Positions 1 through 8,828 are shown, counted from the stretch's first letter. The stretch is DNA of 37,377 nt from Tomitella cavernea (GCF_016599145.1 NZ_JAENKO010000044.1:1-37377), one strand, 5' to 3'. Notes: generated by a model from the sequence alone, not told the origin. Translations and numbers: made by a program.

Positions 1-585
1 GGGCACAGCCGGCGCCGTTCCCACCGGCGTGGGCGGCGCCGCGCCGGGCGGATCGCGGCGACGCTGTGCATCACCGCGGCATGCGCCGCCCCCGCACTCG
101 GGGTGCCCGCTTCGCCTCCTGCGGCCGGCACCGCCGGTCCCGGGCAGGCCGGCACGCGGCCGGCCGTAGCTCGGCAGTCCGTCTATGACTGGCCCCTGGG
201 GGGCGTCCCGGAGGTGACGCGAGGGTTCGACAAACCGGACTTCCGGTACGGACCGGGCCATCGGGGGGTGGACCTCGGCGCGGCGCCGGGCGTCCCCGTG
301 CTCGCCGCCGGCCCGGGGATCGTCGCCTTCGCCGGCCCGGTCGCGGGGCGGGATGTGGTGTCGATCGACCATCCGACGGGCCTGCGCACCACGTACGAGC
401 CGCTGACACCGGCGTTGCACGCGGGCGATCCCGTCGCCACGGGCACCGTGATCGGCCGGCTGTCCGCGGGGCACGCGGGATGCCCGCGCGCGGCGTGCCT
501 GCACTGGGGCCTGCGGGACGGCGAGGACTACCTCGACCCGCGTTCGCTGCTGGGCACGATCACCGTCCGGCTGCTGCCCGTGTAG
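1..585 (+). CDS. M23-family (LytM-like) metallopeptidase, 5' end outside window
   Basis: This is a secreted peptidoglycan-peptidase-like protein. The reading frame is open from base 1, so the true start lies upstream. The first residues form an Arg-rich stretch followed by a hydrophobic Ala-rich segment (about bases 50-105), which looks like a signal peptide. An Ala/Pro/Gly linker follows, then a compact M23 domain. The first zinc-binding motif is present as HRGVD (HxxxD). The second motif, normally HxH, reads CLH before WGL, so the second zinc ligand is kept but the catalytic first His is Cys. I recall the same CLHWG form in other actinobacterial homologues of this locus (M. tuberculosis Rv2891 region), so it may be a subfamily trait. 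It converges with xerC, with 22 bases between the stops. The family call is firm; hydrolytic activity is uncertain. Confidence 0.88.
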   Translation, partial: GHSRRRSHRRGRRRAGRIAATLCITAACAAPALGVPASPPAAGTAGPGQAGTRPAVARQSVYDWPLGGVPEVTRGFDKPDFRYGPGHRGVDLGAAPGVPVLAAGPGIVAFAGPVAGRDVVSIDHPTGLRTTYEPLTPALHAGDPVATGTVIGRLSAGHAGCPRAACLHWGLRDGEDYLDPRSLLGTITVRLLPV

Positions 586-607
586 CCGGCCGCTGCGGGG
601 AGCACGG

Positions 608-1609
608 TCAGGCCCTGGGGTGCGCCCTGTCATGCACCGCCCGCAGCCGCGCCACCGACACGTGCGTGTAGAGCTGTGTCGTACTGAGGCTCGCGTGCCC
701 GAGCAGCTCCTGGACCACGCGCAGATCCGCGCCGCCCTCCAGCAGGTGGGTGGCCGCGGAATGACGCAGCCCGTGCGGGCCCATGTCCGGCGCGCCGGGG
801 ATCGCGGCGACCACCTGGTGCACGGCCGTGCGGGCCGCGCGCTGGCCGAGCCGTCCGCCGCGCACCCCCAGCAGCAGCGCCGCGCCCGAGTTCGCGGTGG
901 CCAACACGGGACGGCCGTGGCCCAGCCACTCGTCGAGCGCCGCCTGCGCCGGGGCGCCGTACGGCACCACGCGCTCCTTGTCTCCCTTGCCGATCACCCG
1001 CACCACGCGGCGTTCCATGTCGACCGAGTCGATGTCGAGGGAGCACAGCTCGCCCACGCGGATCCCTGTGGCGTAGAGAAATTCGACGATGAGCCGGTCG
1101 CGCAGCGCTACCGGGGCGCGTTCACGGGCGCCCGACTCGGCCGCGGCAAGCGCATCGGCCGCCTGCTCCGCGCCCAGCACCGGAGGCAGAGTCCGGTACG
1201 GCCGCGGCGCCGCCAGGCGCGTGCCGTCGTCGGACTCGACCAGCCCTCGGCGGGATGCCCACGACACGAAGGTCCGGGCCACCGACGTGCGCCGCGCCAG
1301 AGAACTGCGCGCCGCACCCGCCGACGCCGATTCCGCGAGCCACCCGCGCAGAACCGCCAGCGACAGCGCGTGCAGCAGCACCCGCCCGTCGCCCGTGCTC
1401 CCGTCGCCCCCCTCGTGCGCGCGGACCGCGTAGCGCAGGATCGACTCGACGTCGCGACGGTAGGCGCGGCGCGTATGCGGCGACAGGCCTCGCTCGTACT
1501 CGAGGTGCGCGCCGAACTCGTCCACGACGCCCGCCAGATATGCCGGCAGCGGGTCCGCGGCCGGGTCCCGCCGCACCCGTTCGGCACTCGACAGTGACGG
1601 CATGCTCAC
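608..1609 (-). CDS. xerC: Tyrosine recombinase XerC
   Basis: Site-specific tyrosine recombinase that, with XerD, resolves chromosome dimers at dif. The 333 residues comprise an N-terminal SAM-like core-binding domain (about 20-125) and a C-terminal catalytic domain. The catalytic set is complete: Arg184 in TGIRVGEL, Lys208 in GKGDKE, His279 and Arg282 in HGLRH, His305 in LLGH and the nucleophile Tyr314 in TQLYTH. The N-terminus is longer than in many XerC proteins and carries an acidic/Gly insert near residues 65-76. The start is a GTG at 1609, with an in-frame ATG two codons later; both lie inside a small inverted repeat. Its position near dprA and yifB matches the mycobacterial xerC (Rv2894c) rather than a phage integrase. 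Confidence 0.93.
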   Translation of the reverse strand: MSMPSLSSAERVRRDPAADPLPAYLAGVVDEFGAHLEYERGLSPHTRRAYRRDVESILRYAVRAHEGGDGSTGDGRVLLHALSLAVLRGWLAESASAGAARSSLARRTSVARTFVSWASRRGLVESDDGTRLAAPRPYRTLPPVLGAEQAADALAAAESGARERAPVALRDRLIVEFLYATGIRVGELCSLDIDSVDMERRVVRVIGKGDKERVVPYGAPAQAALDEWLGHGRPVLATANSGAALLLGVRGGRLGQRAARTAVHQVVAAIPGAPDMGPHGLRHSAATHLLEGGADLRVVQELLGHASLSTTQLYTHVSVARLRAVHDRAHPRA

Positions 1610-1617
1610 AGCATGCC
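1599..1617. promoter_or_regulatory. 7-bp perfect inverted repeat at the xerC start, upstream of the MFS gene
   Basis: GGCATGC (1599-1605) and its exact reverse complement GCATGCC (1611-1617) are separated by five bases. The repeat covers the xerC start codon on the minus strand and lies about 45 bases before the efflux-pump start on the plus strand. It could be an operator in this divergent gap or an mRNA hairpin over the xerC start. No regulator gene is adjacent. Confidence 0.35.
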
Positions 1618-1660
1618 ACCGGTGTCACGGGAGGGGCGGCGGTGGAGCACAATCGGCGCA

Positions 1661-2896
1661 ATGCCCCAGACGACCCCGCCGGCTGGACCGACGCGCGCGA
1701 TCCCGGTGCGGACCCTGTTGACGCTGGCACTGCTGTCTGCGATCGCTCCGCTGGCCACGGACATGTACCTGCCCGGGCTTCCGCAGGTGGGCGTCGACCT
1801 GGCCGCGGACGATGCGCTGGTGCAGCTCACGCTGATGACGTTCATGCTGGGACTCGCGGCGGGGCAGCTCGCCATCGGGCCGTTGTCCGACGGCCTCGGG
1901 CGGCGCCGGCCGCTGCTCGCCGGCACGGTGCTGCTGGCGGCGGCCGGACTCGCGTGCGCACTGGCGCCGTCGATCACGGTGCTGGTCGTCGCACGATTCC
2001 TGCAGGGGTTCACCGGTGGCATCGGCGTAGTCCTGGCGCGTGCGGTGATCGCCGACCGCACCTCCGGCGACCGGGCGGCCCGGCTGTTCAGCATCATGAT
2101 GATCATCACCGGGGTGGCGCCGGTGGTCGCACCGCTCGTGGGCGGCGCGCTCGTCGGCCCTATCGGCTGGCGCGGCGTGTTCTACGTACTCACCGGCCTC
2201 GCCGTGCTCATGCTGTTGTGTGCGTGGCGTTTCGTGCCGGAGTCGCTGCCGACCGCCCGCCGGCATCCTGTCGAACCGCGCGCCGTGGGGCGGAGCATCG
2301 GCGCGGTCCTGACCACACGCGTCTACCTCGGCTACGCCGCGACCTTCGCGGCGGCCTTCGGCGCGCTGTTCGGCTACATCTCGGCGTCCCCGTTCATCCT
2401 CCAGGACATCATGGGCTACTCCCCCGGGGTGTTCTCGTTGTTGTTCGCCCTCAACGCCGTCGGCCTCACCGGCGCGAACGCCGTCAATTCGCGCCTGATC
2501 GGGCGCTTCCGGCCGCACACCTTGCTGTCCTTAGGGGTCTGGTCGCTCGTCGCGGTCTCCGCCACGATGCTCGCGGTCGTCCTGGCCGACTTCGACGCGC
2601 GATGGCCGCTGCTCGCCGTGATGTTCCTGCTGACGTGCTCGATCGGCTTCATCTTCGGCAACGCCACCGGGCTTGCCCTCGACGCCGTGCGGACCAGGGC
2701 GGGAACGGGCTCGGCGGTGCTCGGCGCATTGCAGTTCACCGTGGGCGCCGTCGCCGCGCCCGTCGTCGGCCTCGGCGGCGGGGCGACGGCGATGCCCATG
2801 GCGATCACCGTCGCCGTGTCCGCGTGCTGCTCGGCGGCCGCGTTCAGCACCACGGTCTCCAGGCGGGGACGCCGTCGTGCCCTCACCCGCGGCTGA
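1661..2896 (+). CDS. MFS drug-efflux transporter, Bcr/CflA-like
   Basis: Inner-membrane drug:proton antiporter of the major facilitator superfamily, about 411 residues with about 12 hydrophobic segments. The first transmembrane segment is followed by TDMYLPGLP, a hallmark of the Bcr/CflA (DHA1) group. The loop between segments 2 and 3 carries GPLSDGLGRRRPLL, the MFS motif A. A long cytoplasmic linker (about residues 195-215) divides the halves. I prefer the ATG at 1661, just before the first transmembrane segment. An in-frame ATG at 1613 would add 16 poorly conserved residues and lies in the inverted repeat beside xerC. The gene is divergent from xerC and convergent with dprA, and I do not expect it in the conserved order, so it is probably an insertion. 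The substrate cannot be inferred. Confidence 0.88.
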   Translation: MPQTTPPAGPTRAIPVRTLLTLALLSAIAPLATDMYLPGLPQVGVDLAADDALVQLTLMTFMLGLAAGQLAIGPLSDGLGRRRPLLAGTVLLAAAGLACALAPSITVLVVARFLQGFTGGIGVVLARAVIADRTSGDRAARLFSIMMIITGVAPVVAPLVGGALVGPIGWRGVFYVLTGLAVLMLLCAWRFVPESLPTARRHPVEPRAVGRSIGAVLTTRVYLGYAATFAAAFGALFGYISASPFILQDIMGYSPGVFSLLFALNAVGLTGANAVNSRLIGRFRPHTLLSLGVWSLVAVSATMLAVVLADFDARWPLLAVMFLLTCSIGFIFGNATGLALDAVRTRAGTGSAVLGALQFTVGAVAAPVVGLGGGATAMPMAITVAVSACCSAAAFSTTVSRRGRRRALTRG

Positions 2897-2925
2897 GCGG
2901 CGCCCCGCCTCCTCGCCGGTTGCGG

Positions 2926-4128
2926 CTAGCGCGCGGCCGGTCCGTCGGCGCGCACCAGTGCCCAGTCCTCGCCGGCACGGACCGCGAGCCCGGCGAGCTC
3001 GAGGACCGCCAGCGCGCCCATGGTCTCGTCCAGACTCACTCCGGCCTCGACGGAGACCTCCTCGCTGGGTCGGGTGCCCCGCGCGGGCAGCCCGTCGTGC
3101 ACGGCGAGCTGCACGGCGGTGAGGCCGTCCGTCGGCCGGGCGCACCCGTCGGCACCCGGCGGAGCCCCGAGCGCGCCGAAGGGCCCCGCCACCTCCATCA
3201 CGTCCTCGGCGTCCGTGGCGAGGTTGGCGCGGTCCTGCCGCAGGAGCATGTGGCAGCCGACGGACGTCGCGGATGTCACCGGACCCGGCACCGCCAGCAG
3301 ACTCCGGCACATCCGCTCCGCCCAGCCGGCGGTGTTCAGCGCCCCGCTGCGGCGCCCGGCCTCCACCACCACGGTGGCGTCCGTCAGGCCCGCCACCAGG
3401 CGATTGCGCGCGAGGAAGCGGTGCCGCCCCGGAGCGACACCGGGCGGATACTCCGAAAGCACCGCGCCGGCCTCGGCGATCGCGCGCAGCAGCCGCGCGT
3501 GCCCCGCAGGGTAGGCCCGGTCCACGCCGCAGGCGAGGATCGCGACCGTCGTCCCCCCGGCGCCCAGGGCGGCCCGGTGCGCGGCACCGTCGACACCGTA
3601 GGCCGCGCCCGAGACGACCAGGTAGTCCTGCGCGGCGAGGTCCCCCGCGATCTCTGCGGTGACGTGCTCCCCGTATCCGCTCGCCGCGCGGGTGCCGACG
3701 ATCGCCACCGCCCGCGATTCCAGACGCTCGAGACCCATGGCACCCACCGTCCACAGCGCCACCGGCGGCGATCCGTCCACGGCGGCGCCGGGCAACCCGA
3801 ACTGCTGCGTGCGCAGCAGCGGCCATTCGTCGCTGTCGCGGGTGACCAGCCTCCCGCCGAGTCGCGCGATCACCGCCAGGTCGCGCTCGGCGACGTCGGT
3901 GGCATACCGGGCGCGCGTCGCCGACGCGACCGCGTCCGGCAGCCCCGCCCGGGAACGGACCGCCTCCGCGGCCGCCTCCGGATCTCCGCGATGGTCCTCC
4001 TCGATGAAGGACAGCAGTGCGCGGCACGGCGCCTCCGCCACGCGGGACAGGTATGCCCACGCCGCTGCCCGCCTGCGTGCGGCCGGCCCACCGCGGGGGC
4101 AGGCCGTCGAATCTGTGTCGATGTTCAT
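2926..4128 (-). CDS. dprA: DNA-processing protein DprA
   Basis: DprA/Smf loads RecA onto incoming single-stranded DNA and shields that DNA during transformation; many non-competent bacteria also keep it. The 400-residue protein has an N-terminal helical region, then the Rossmann-like domain with VAIVGTRAASGYG (residues 141-153) and SGAAYGVDGAAHR (173-185), the family's nucleotide-fold and SGxAxGxD motifs. A winged-helix-like C-terminus (about 340-400) completes it. The chosen ATG at 4128 overlaps the yifB stop by four bases (ATGA), indicating translational coupling. The yraN-yifB-dprA order is conserved in actinobacteria. No other competence genes appear in the window. Confidence 0.93.
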   Translation of the reverse strand: MNIDTDSTACPRGGPAARRRAAAWAYLSRVAEAPCRALLSFIEEDHRGDPEAAAEAVRSRAGLPDAVASATRARYATDVAERDLAVIARLGGRLVTRDSDEWPLLRTQQFGLPGAAVDGSPPVALWTVGAMGLERLESRAVAIVGTRAASGYGEHVTAEIAGDLAAQDYLVVSGAAYGVDGAAHRAALGAGGTTVAILACGVDRAYPAGHARLLRAIAEAGAVLSEYPPGVAPGRHRFLARNRLVAGLTDATVVVEAGRRSGALNTAGWAERMCRSLLAVPGPVTSATSVGCHMLLRQDRANLATDAEDVMEVAGPFGALGAPPGADGCARPTDGLTAVQLAVHDGLPARGTRPSEEVSVEAGVSLDETMGALAVLELAGLAVRAGEDWALVRADGPAAR

Positions 4129-5633
4129 GCCGCGCTCCTGTCCCGCAGATACAGCGCCGTCGCAGTGTCGTCGACCGTCGGTACCGTGTGCCCGGCCAGA
4201 TCGGCGAGCGTCCACGCGACCCGCAGGCAACGGTCGACGCCGCGCGGGGTCAGCCGGCCGCGCCGCAGAGCAGTCTCGATAGGCGCCCGCGCCGGCGCGG
4301 GCGGCCGGAACTCCCTGCGCAGCACCGAGCCTGGCACCGCACTGTTGGTCGTCCACCCGCGGTCCCGCCAGCGTTCGGCCGCCGCGGTGCGTGCCGCAGT
4401 GACCCTCTCGCGCACCCGGACGGACGTCTCCCCGGGCTCCGGCGTCAACATTCCGCCGGTCGGCCGGCGCAGCATCAGGCGCAGGTCGACCCGGTCCAGC
4501 AGCGGCCCCGACAGCCTGCCGAGGTATCGGCGTCGGACAGTGGGGGTGCAGACGCAGTCGACGTCCTTCGCCGGTGCGCACGGGCATGGATTGGCCGCCA
4601 GCACCAGCTGGAACCGCGCGGGATATCGGGCGACTCCGTCGCGCCGGGCGATCCGGACCTCGCCGTCTTCGAGCGGGGTGCGCAGCGCTTCGAGGACAGT
4701 CGGCGGCAACTCGGCGCATTCGTCGAGGAACAGCACCCCGCGATGCGCGATGCTCACCGCCCCGGGCCGCGCATAGCCGGACCCGCCGCCGACCATGGCG
4801 CTGACACTGGTCGTATGGTGCGGCGCGACGAACGGCGGATGCACCACACGCGGCACCGCCGCCGTGAGCAGCCCGGCTGTCGAGTGGACCGCGGTCGCCT
4901 CGAGGCTCTCCTCCTCCGTGAGTGCCGGAAGGATTCCCGGCAGTCTTTGTGCCAGAAGTGTTTTCCCTACTCCGGGGCTCCCCGTGAGCATGAGATTGTG
5001 CGCACCGGCCGCAGCGATCTCCAGCGCGCGACGCGCCTCGAGCTGGCCGACGACGTCCGACAGGTCCGCCACGTCCGCCGGCGCGGGTGCGGGCGACGGG
5101 CCCGGCGACGCGAGCGCGGTACGGCCCCGCAGCCACGCGGCGAGCTCGGCCAGGTGCACGGTGCCGTGCACCGCGATGCCGCGCACGGCCGCGGCCTCGC
5201 CGAGATTCTCCGAGGGGACCACGACGGATCGGCAGCCCGCATCACGCGCGGCGAGGACCGCCGGCAGCACCCCGCGGACGGCGCGGACGCGGCCATCGAG
5301 GGCGAGTTCTCCCAGGAGCACCGTCTCGCGGAGCCGGCCGGCGGGCAGCCCCGCCTGCGCGTTCAACACGGCGCATGCCAGAGCCAGATCGTAGAGAGAA
5401 CCGACCTTGTGCAGAGTGGCCGGAGAGAGCGCCAGCACAACCTTGGTGCGGGGCCACTGCTCCCCCGCGTTGGTCACCGCGGCGCGGATGCGGTCACGCG
5501 CTTCCTGCAGCGCCGTGTCCGGCAGGCCGACCAGGTGCACCCCGGGCAGGCCACCGCCGACATCGGCCTCCACCTCGACGATGTGCCCCGTCAGCCCGGT
5601 CAGCGCCACGGAGTACGCCCGGCCGAGCGCCAT
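4125..5633 (-). CDS. YifB/ComM-family AAA+ ATPase (Mg-chelatase-like)
   Basis: AAA+ ATPase of the YifB/ComM family. ComM is a hexameric helicase that promotes branch migration during natural transformation. The 502 residues start with the ChlI-like N-terminal domain (about 1-170). Then comes the ATPase core with Walker A GSPGVGKT (218-225), Walker B LFLDE (301-305), and the Cys-rich NPCPC...CVC segment near residues 350-365 that is typical of the family. An SGPLLDRVDL motif and a C-terminal helical domain follow. The start ATG at 5633 shares one base with the yraN stop, and the end overlaps dprA by four bases, so the three genes form one operon. Names used for it include yifB and comM. Confidence 0.93.
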   Translation of the reverse strand: MALGRAYSVALTGLTGHIVEVEADVGGGLPGVHLVGLPDTALQEARDRIRAAVTNAGEQWPRTKVVLALSPATLHKVGSLYDLALACAVLNAQAGLPAGRLRETVLLGELALDGRVRAVRGVLPAVLAARDAGCRSVVVPSENLGEAAAVRGIAVHGTVHLAELAAWLRGRTALASPGPSPAPAPADVADLSDVVGQLEARRALEIAAAGAHNLMLTGSPGVGKTLLAQRLPGILPALTEEESLEATAVHSTAGLLTAAVPRVVHPPFVAPHHTTSVSAMVGGGSGYARPGAVSIAHRGVLFLDECAELPPTVLEALRTPLEDGEVRIARRDGVARYPARFQLVLAANPCPCAPAKDVDCVCTPTVRRRYLGRLSGPLLDRVDLRLMLRRPTGGMLTPEPGETSVRVRERVTAARTAAAERWRDRGWTTNSAVPGSVLRREFRPPAPARAPIETALRRGRLTPRGVDRCLRVAWTLADLAGHTVPTVDDTATALYLRDRSAA

Positions 5634-6088
5634 CAGAGAACACCTACAAAGTGCTCTACGTAGGCGGTGTCATCGGTGACGACCACGCCGACCACGTCGA
5701 GACGCACCTCGTCGACCGACCACGACTGCTCGCTGAGCCAGCGGGCCGCGAGCCTGCGCAGTCTGCGCGCCTTCGCCACCGTCACCGCCTCCGCCGGGGA
5801 GCCGAACGCGTCGCCGCGCCGGGTCTTGACCTCGACGAACACCACCGCATCGCCGTCCATGGCGACGATGTCGAGTTCTCCCTCCCGGCAGCGCCAGTTG
5901 CGCTCGAGCACCGTCATCGCGTCCTCTTCGAGGTACGCGGCCGCGACGTCCTCGCCGAAGCGCCCCAGTTCACGTGCCGTCCATGCCGCCGCGCCCGGAG
6001 CGGGCGTGTGCCAGACGGCTCCGCCGCTCCCCGGATCTTTGCGGGTCTCCAGCGTCTGTGCGCTCCCCCATGCCTGTACGCGGTACAT
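5633..6088 (-). CDS. yraN: YraN/UPF0102 family nuclease-fold protein
   Basis: Small protein of the UPF0102 family with a predicted Holliday-junction-resolvase-like endonuclease fold; its cellular role is unsettled. The conserved core begins at ELGRFGEDVAA (about residue 40). It carries NWRCREGELDIVA and VVFVEVKTR, giving the E...D...ExK pattern of the fold. The N-terminus is about 35 residues longer than in mycobacterial homologues. The ATG at 6088 is nevertheless supported by a purine-rich GAGGGGGG Shine-Dalgarno sequence just upstream, and I see no later start before the core. It is the first gene of the yraN-yifB-dprA operon. Confidence 0.9.
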   Translation of the reverse strand: MYRVQAWGSAQTLETRKDPGSGGAVWHTPAPGAAAWTARELGRFGEDVAAAYLEEDAMTVLERNWRCREGELDIVAMDGDAVVFVEVKTRRGDAFGSPAEAVTVAKARRLRRLAARWLSEQSWSVDEVRLDVVGVVVTDDTAYVEHFVGVL

Positions 6089-6111
6089 CCCGCCCCCCTC
6101 GTGTCACACGC

Positions 6112-6134
6112 GGCCGGCGCGTGCGACGCCGGCC
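6112..6134. terminator. GC hairpin between DUF2469 gene and yraN
   Basis: Eight-base perfect arms GGCCGGCG (6112-6119) and CGCCGGCC (6127-6134) enclose a 7-base loop. It lies 24 bases upstream of yraN on the coding strand and has no T-tract. It could be a weak terminator or a leader structure. Confidence 0.35.
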
Positions 6135-6240
6135 GGCGGCATCATCGGACGATGCCGTCGACAACGATCCTGCCCGGAGAGCGCACCCGTTCCGGGGCCG
6201 AACGCGCACCCGGACGAAATCTGTGGAGTACCGATCCGAT

Positions 6241-6249
6241 TGTGGATAA
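6241..6249 (-). promoter_or_regulatory. Perfect DnaA-box match
   Basis: TGTGGATAA on the plus strand is TTATCCACA on the minus strand, the consensus DnaA 9-mer. A second, degenerate copy (TGTGGAGTA) lies about 20 bases upstream near 6220. Both sit in a 298-base intergenic gap with no gene. One perfect box can occur by chance, so binding is only a possibility. Confidence 0.35.
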
Positions 6250-6303
6250 CCCGGCGTACGCGGCCGTCCGCGGGCAGTGTCGCGCCGGCAACGTGGTAGG
6301 GCG

Positions 6304-6339
6304 GCCCCGCCGCCCGCGCACTGCGGGACGGTGCGGGGC
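6304..6339 (-). terminator. Candidate terminator hairpin downstream of the DUF2469 gene
   Basis: The outer arms GCCCCGC (6304-6310) and GCGGGGC (6333-6339) enclose inner arms CCCGC (6313-6317) and GCGGG (6323-6327), making a long GC stem. It begins 48 bases after the DUF2469 stop in the direction of transcription. There is no U-tract, as is common for actinobacterial hairpins. The rest of the gap 6089-6386 holds no gene I can recognise. Confidence 0.45.
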
Positions 6340-6386
6340 GGGGCAATGCTGGTCGCGGCTGTGCTGGCCGAGGAGGGGCCGGACGG

Positions 6387-6710
6387 CTACCGCCCGAAGT
6401 CGCCGCCCTCGGGCAGGTCGAGGTCGGGCTTGTCGACCTCTTCGATGTTGACGTCCTTGAAGGTGAGCACCCGGACGTTCTTGACGAACCGGGCGGGACG
6501 GTACATGTCCCACACCCAGGCATCCGACATCCGCAGCTCGAAATAGACCTCACCGTCCGCGTTACGCGGCAACAACTCGACCGAGTTGGCCAAGTAGAAC
6601 CGCCGCTCGGTCTCCACCACGTAGGTGAACTGCCCGACGATGTCCTTGTACTCCCGATACAGCGAGAGTTCCATCTCGGTCTCGTACTTCTCGAGGTCCT
6701 CGGCACTCAT
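6387..6710 (-). CDS. DUF2469 family protein
   Basis: A 107-residue cytoplasmic protein of unknown function, very conserved in actinobacteria (M. tuberculosis Rv2901c family). The N-terminus MSAEDLEKYETEMEL and the segment DIVGQFTYVVETERRFY match what I recall of this family almost word for word, which fixes the ATG at 6710. A longer in-frame extension exists upstream but is low-complexity. A GGGAGGAG sequence lies about 15 bases before the ATG, somewhat far for a Shine-Dalgarno. It follows rnhB on the same strand, as in mycobacteria. I see no catalytic motif. Confidence 0.92.
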   Translation of the reverse strand: MSAEDLEKYETEMELSLYREYKDIVGQFTYVVETERRFYLANSVELLPRNADGEVYFELRMSDAWVWDMYRPARFVKNVRVLTFKDVNIEEVDKPDLDLPEGGDFGR

Positions 6711-6792
6711 GGGTGCTGTTGTGCTCCTCCCGTGACTCCGTTGCGGCGCGGCCGCCGGTCTGCCCGCGACGCGCACGGGCCCAGACCCCAGA

Positions 6793-7524
6793 CTAGCCTT
6801 GCGCCGCGCGTGACCCGTCCACGGCGGCCCCCGTCGCGCAGCGCGCGGACAGCGAGGCGATGTTCGCGTAGGAGAAGCGGTGCACACGGCTGGGCCCCAG
6901 CTCCTCGAGCGCGGCGCGGTGCGCCGCCGTCGCGTACCCCTTGTGCACGGCGAATCCGTATCCGGGCACGTCCCCGTCCAGCGCGACCATCGCCCGGTCC
7001 CGTGCCACCTTGGCCAGCACGCTGGCGGCCGCCACGCATGCCGACGCCCCGTCGCCCCCGATCACCGACAGCGACGCCGACGGCATGCCCGCGACACGGA
7101 AGCCGTCCGTCAGCACGTACCCGGGCGGCTGTCCCAGCCCGGCGACCGCACGGCGCATCCCCTCGATGTTCGCGGCGTGCACGCCGGAGCCGTCCACCTC
7201 GTCCGGACCGATGAAAACGATGGCGTGCGCGACGGCCAGCCGCTGGATCATCGGGAACAGCTGCTCCCGTGTGCGCGCAGTGAGTCGTTTGGAATCGCCG
7301 AGCCGGGCCAGGGCGGCATGGCGCCGCGGGCCCAGTATGCACGCCGCCACCACCAGCGGCCCGGCGCAGGCGCCCCGGCCGGCCTCGTCGACGCCGGCCA
7401 CCGGCCCCATGCCCGCCCGGTACAGCGCGGATTCCATGGCGCGCAGCCCCGACGCGCCGCGCACGGCGGTGCGCGGCGGCCACCGCGCATCACGCCCCGC
7501 GATGCGGCGCCCCGTCCCCGTCAT
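6793..7524 (-). CDS. rnhB: Ribonuclease HII
   Basis: RNase HII removes ribonucleotides and RNA primers from RNA:DNA hybrids. The 243 residues contain GVDEAGRG (Asp46, Glu47), Asp140 in YVLTDGF and Asp176 in KVARD, the full DEDD metal-binding set, plus the GRG substrate-recognition motif after the first acids. The N-terminal 35 residues before the catalytic domain are Arg-rich and variable. The start at 7524 lies 24 bases after the lepB stop, so the two are probably co-transcribed; lepB-rnhB-DUF2469 is the mycobacterial order. Confidence 0.93.
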   Translation of the reverse strand: MTGTGRRIAGRDARWPPRTAVRGASGLRAMESALYRAGMGPVAGVDEAGRGACAGPLVVAACILGPRRHAALARLGDSKRLTARTREQLFPMIQRLAVAHAIVFIGPDEVDGSGVHAANIEGMRRAVAGLGQPPGYVLTDGFRVAGMPSASLSVIGGDGASACVAAASVLAKVARDRAMVALDGDVPGYGFAVHKGYATAAHRAALEELGPSRVHRFSYANIASLSARCATGAAVDGSRAAQG

Positions 7525-7548
7525 GGCCGTCCCGTCACGACTGCGCCG

Positions 7549-8445
7549 TCATGACTGGGGGTCGGGCGACGGGATCGAGCCGATGCGGCTGAACGGCAGC
7601 ACGATCCACCGCGCCTTGCCGATGATGTTGTCGACGGGCACGGTCCCCGATGCCGCATCGCCCATGTGGTAGCGGGAGTCCGCCGAATCGGTGCGGTTGT
7701 CGCCCATCACCCAGACGTGGTCCTTCGGCACCGTCACCGGCCCGAAGTACGGCCCCTGGCAGGGCGAATCCGCACCGGGCAGCGACGTCGGCGGATTCTT
7801 CACGTACGGCTCGTCGAGCAGTTCGCCGTCCACGGTGACGCCCTTGTCCTGCGGAAGGCACTGCACCGTCTGCCCTTCCACCGCGATCACCCTCTTGACC
7901 AGGTCGTTCTCGTCCGGAGGTACGAGGCCGATGAACGAACCGACCTCCTGCAGCCCGCGGATGAAGGTGTTGGACGAACGATTGGAATCGAAGTGCTCGT
8001 TCCACGAGGGCGGTCCCTTGAACACCACCACGTCGCCTGGCCGCGGATCGGTGAAGCGGTAGGTGAGCTTGTCGACCACGATGCGATCGCCCGTGCAGCC
8101 GGGGCACCCGTGCAGGGTGGTCTCCATCGACTGCGAGGGGATCAGGTAGACGCGCGCCACGAACGTCTGCAGCAGGACGCTGAGCACGACCGCGACGACG
8201 ACGAGGATGCCGATCTCCCGCACCGCGCGGACGAACCGGCGCGGCTTCTTCTTGCCGCCATCGGATTCGCCATCGGCACCGGACCCGTCACCGGTGCCGC
8301 CGTCCGCCGCGCCCGGCACCGCGCCGGGCTCTGCCCCTGCGTTGTCCGGCCGGTCCCGATACGCGCCATCCGCAGCACGCTCGTGCTGCGGATGGTCGTG
8401 TGGCCCGTTGCGGGCGGATCCGTGGGGCGTCGTTTCGTCGGTCAC
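7549..8445 (-). CDS. lepB: Signal peptidase I
   Basis: Membrane-bound serine/lysine protease that removes Sec signal peptides. The 298-residue protein begins with about 70 hydrophilic, Gly/Asp/His-rich cytoplasmic residues ending in KKKPRR. One transmembrane segment follows (about 79-97). The catalytic domain has the nucleophile Ser106 in IPSQSM and the general base Lys184 in LVKRVIAVEG; GDNRTDSADSR provides the last conserved box. A pair of Cys in HGCPGC just after the Ser motif is typical of actinobacterial LepB. It lies between rplS and rnhB, as expected. Confidence 0.95.
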   Translation of the reverse strand: MTDETTPHGSARNGPHDHPQHERAADGAYRDRPDNAGAEPGAVPGAADGGTGDGSGADGESDGGKKKPRRFVRAVREIGILVVVAVVLSVLLQTFVARVYLIPSQSMETTLHGCPGCTGDRIVVDKLTYRFTDPRPGDVVVFKGPPSWNEHFDSNRSSNTFIRGLQEVGSFIGLVPPDENDLVKRVIAVEGQTVQCLPQDKGVTVDGELLDEPYVKNPPTSLPGADSPCQGPYFGPVTVPKDHVWVMGDNRTDSADSRYHMGDAASGTVPVDNIIGKARWIVLPFSRIGSIPSPDPQS

Positions 8446-8486
8446 TACGACAGGCTAGACGACGCTCCGCCGGCTTTCGGCGCGCG

Positions 8487-8828
8487 TCAGCGCTTCTCCT
8501 TGATCTTGGCGGCCTTGCCGTGCAGATCGCGCAGGTAGTAGAGCTTGGCGCGGCGCACGTCACCGCGGGTGACGACCTCGATCTTGTCGATGTTGGGGCT
8601 GTGCACCGGGAAGGTGCGCTCCACGCCGACGCCGAAGGACACCTTGCGGACGGTGAAGGTCTCGCGGATGCCGCCGCGCTGACGCCGGATCACGACGCCC
8701 TTGAAGACCTGCACGCGCTCCTTGGAGCCCTCGATGACCTTGACGTGCACGTTGAGGGTGTCGCCGGGGCGGAAATCCGGGATGTCGTCACGCAGCGACG
8801 CGCTGTCGATTGAGTCCAGGGTGTTCAT
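8487..8828 (-). CDS. rplS: 50S ribosomal protein L19 (bL19)
   Basis: Protein of the large ribosomal subunit near the interface with 30S. The 113-residue sequence has the family hallmarks: the FRPGDT segment, the [10 protein letters not shown] loop and the basic tail [22 protein letters not shown] (split here: RRAKLYYLR then DLHGKAA then KIKEKR). The length is normal. It starts 265 bases from the tex stop, and that gap probably contains its promoter. lepB follows 41 bases downstream on the same strand. Confidence 0.97.
   Translation of the reverse strand: MNTLDSIDSASLRDDIPDFRPGDTLNVHVKVIEGSKERVQVFKGVVIRRQRGGIRETFTVRKVSFGVGVERTFPVHSPNIDKIEVVTRGDVRRAKLYYLRDLHGKAAKIKEKR

Noticed and set aside
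1255-4776. Very long plus-strand open frame of 1173 codons across xerC, the MFS gene, dprA and yifB
   Set aside because: It lies over four well-supported genes in other frames, is dominated by Arg/Pro/Ala as expected of high-GC shadow frames, and has no recognisable domain.
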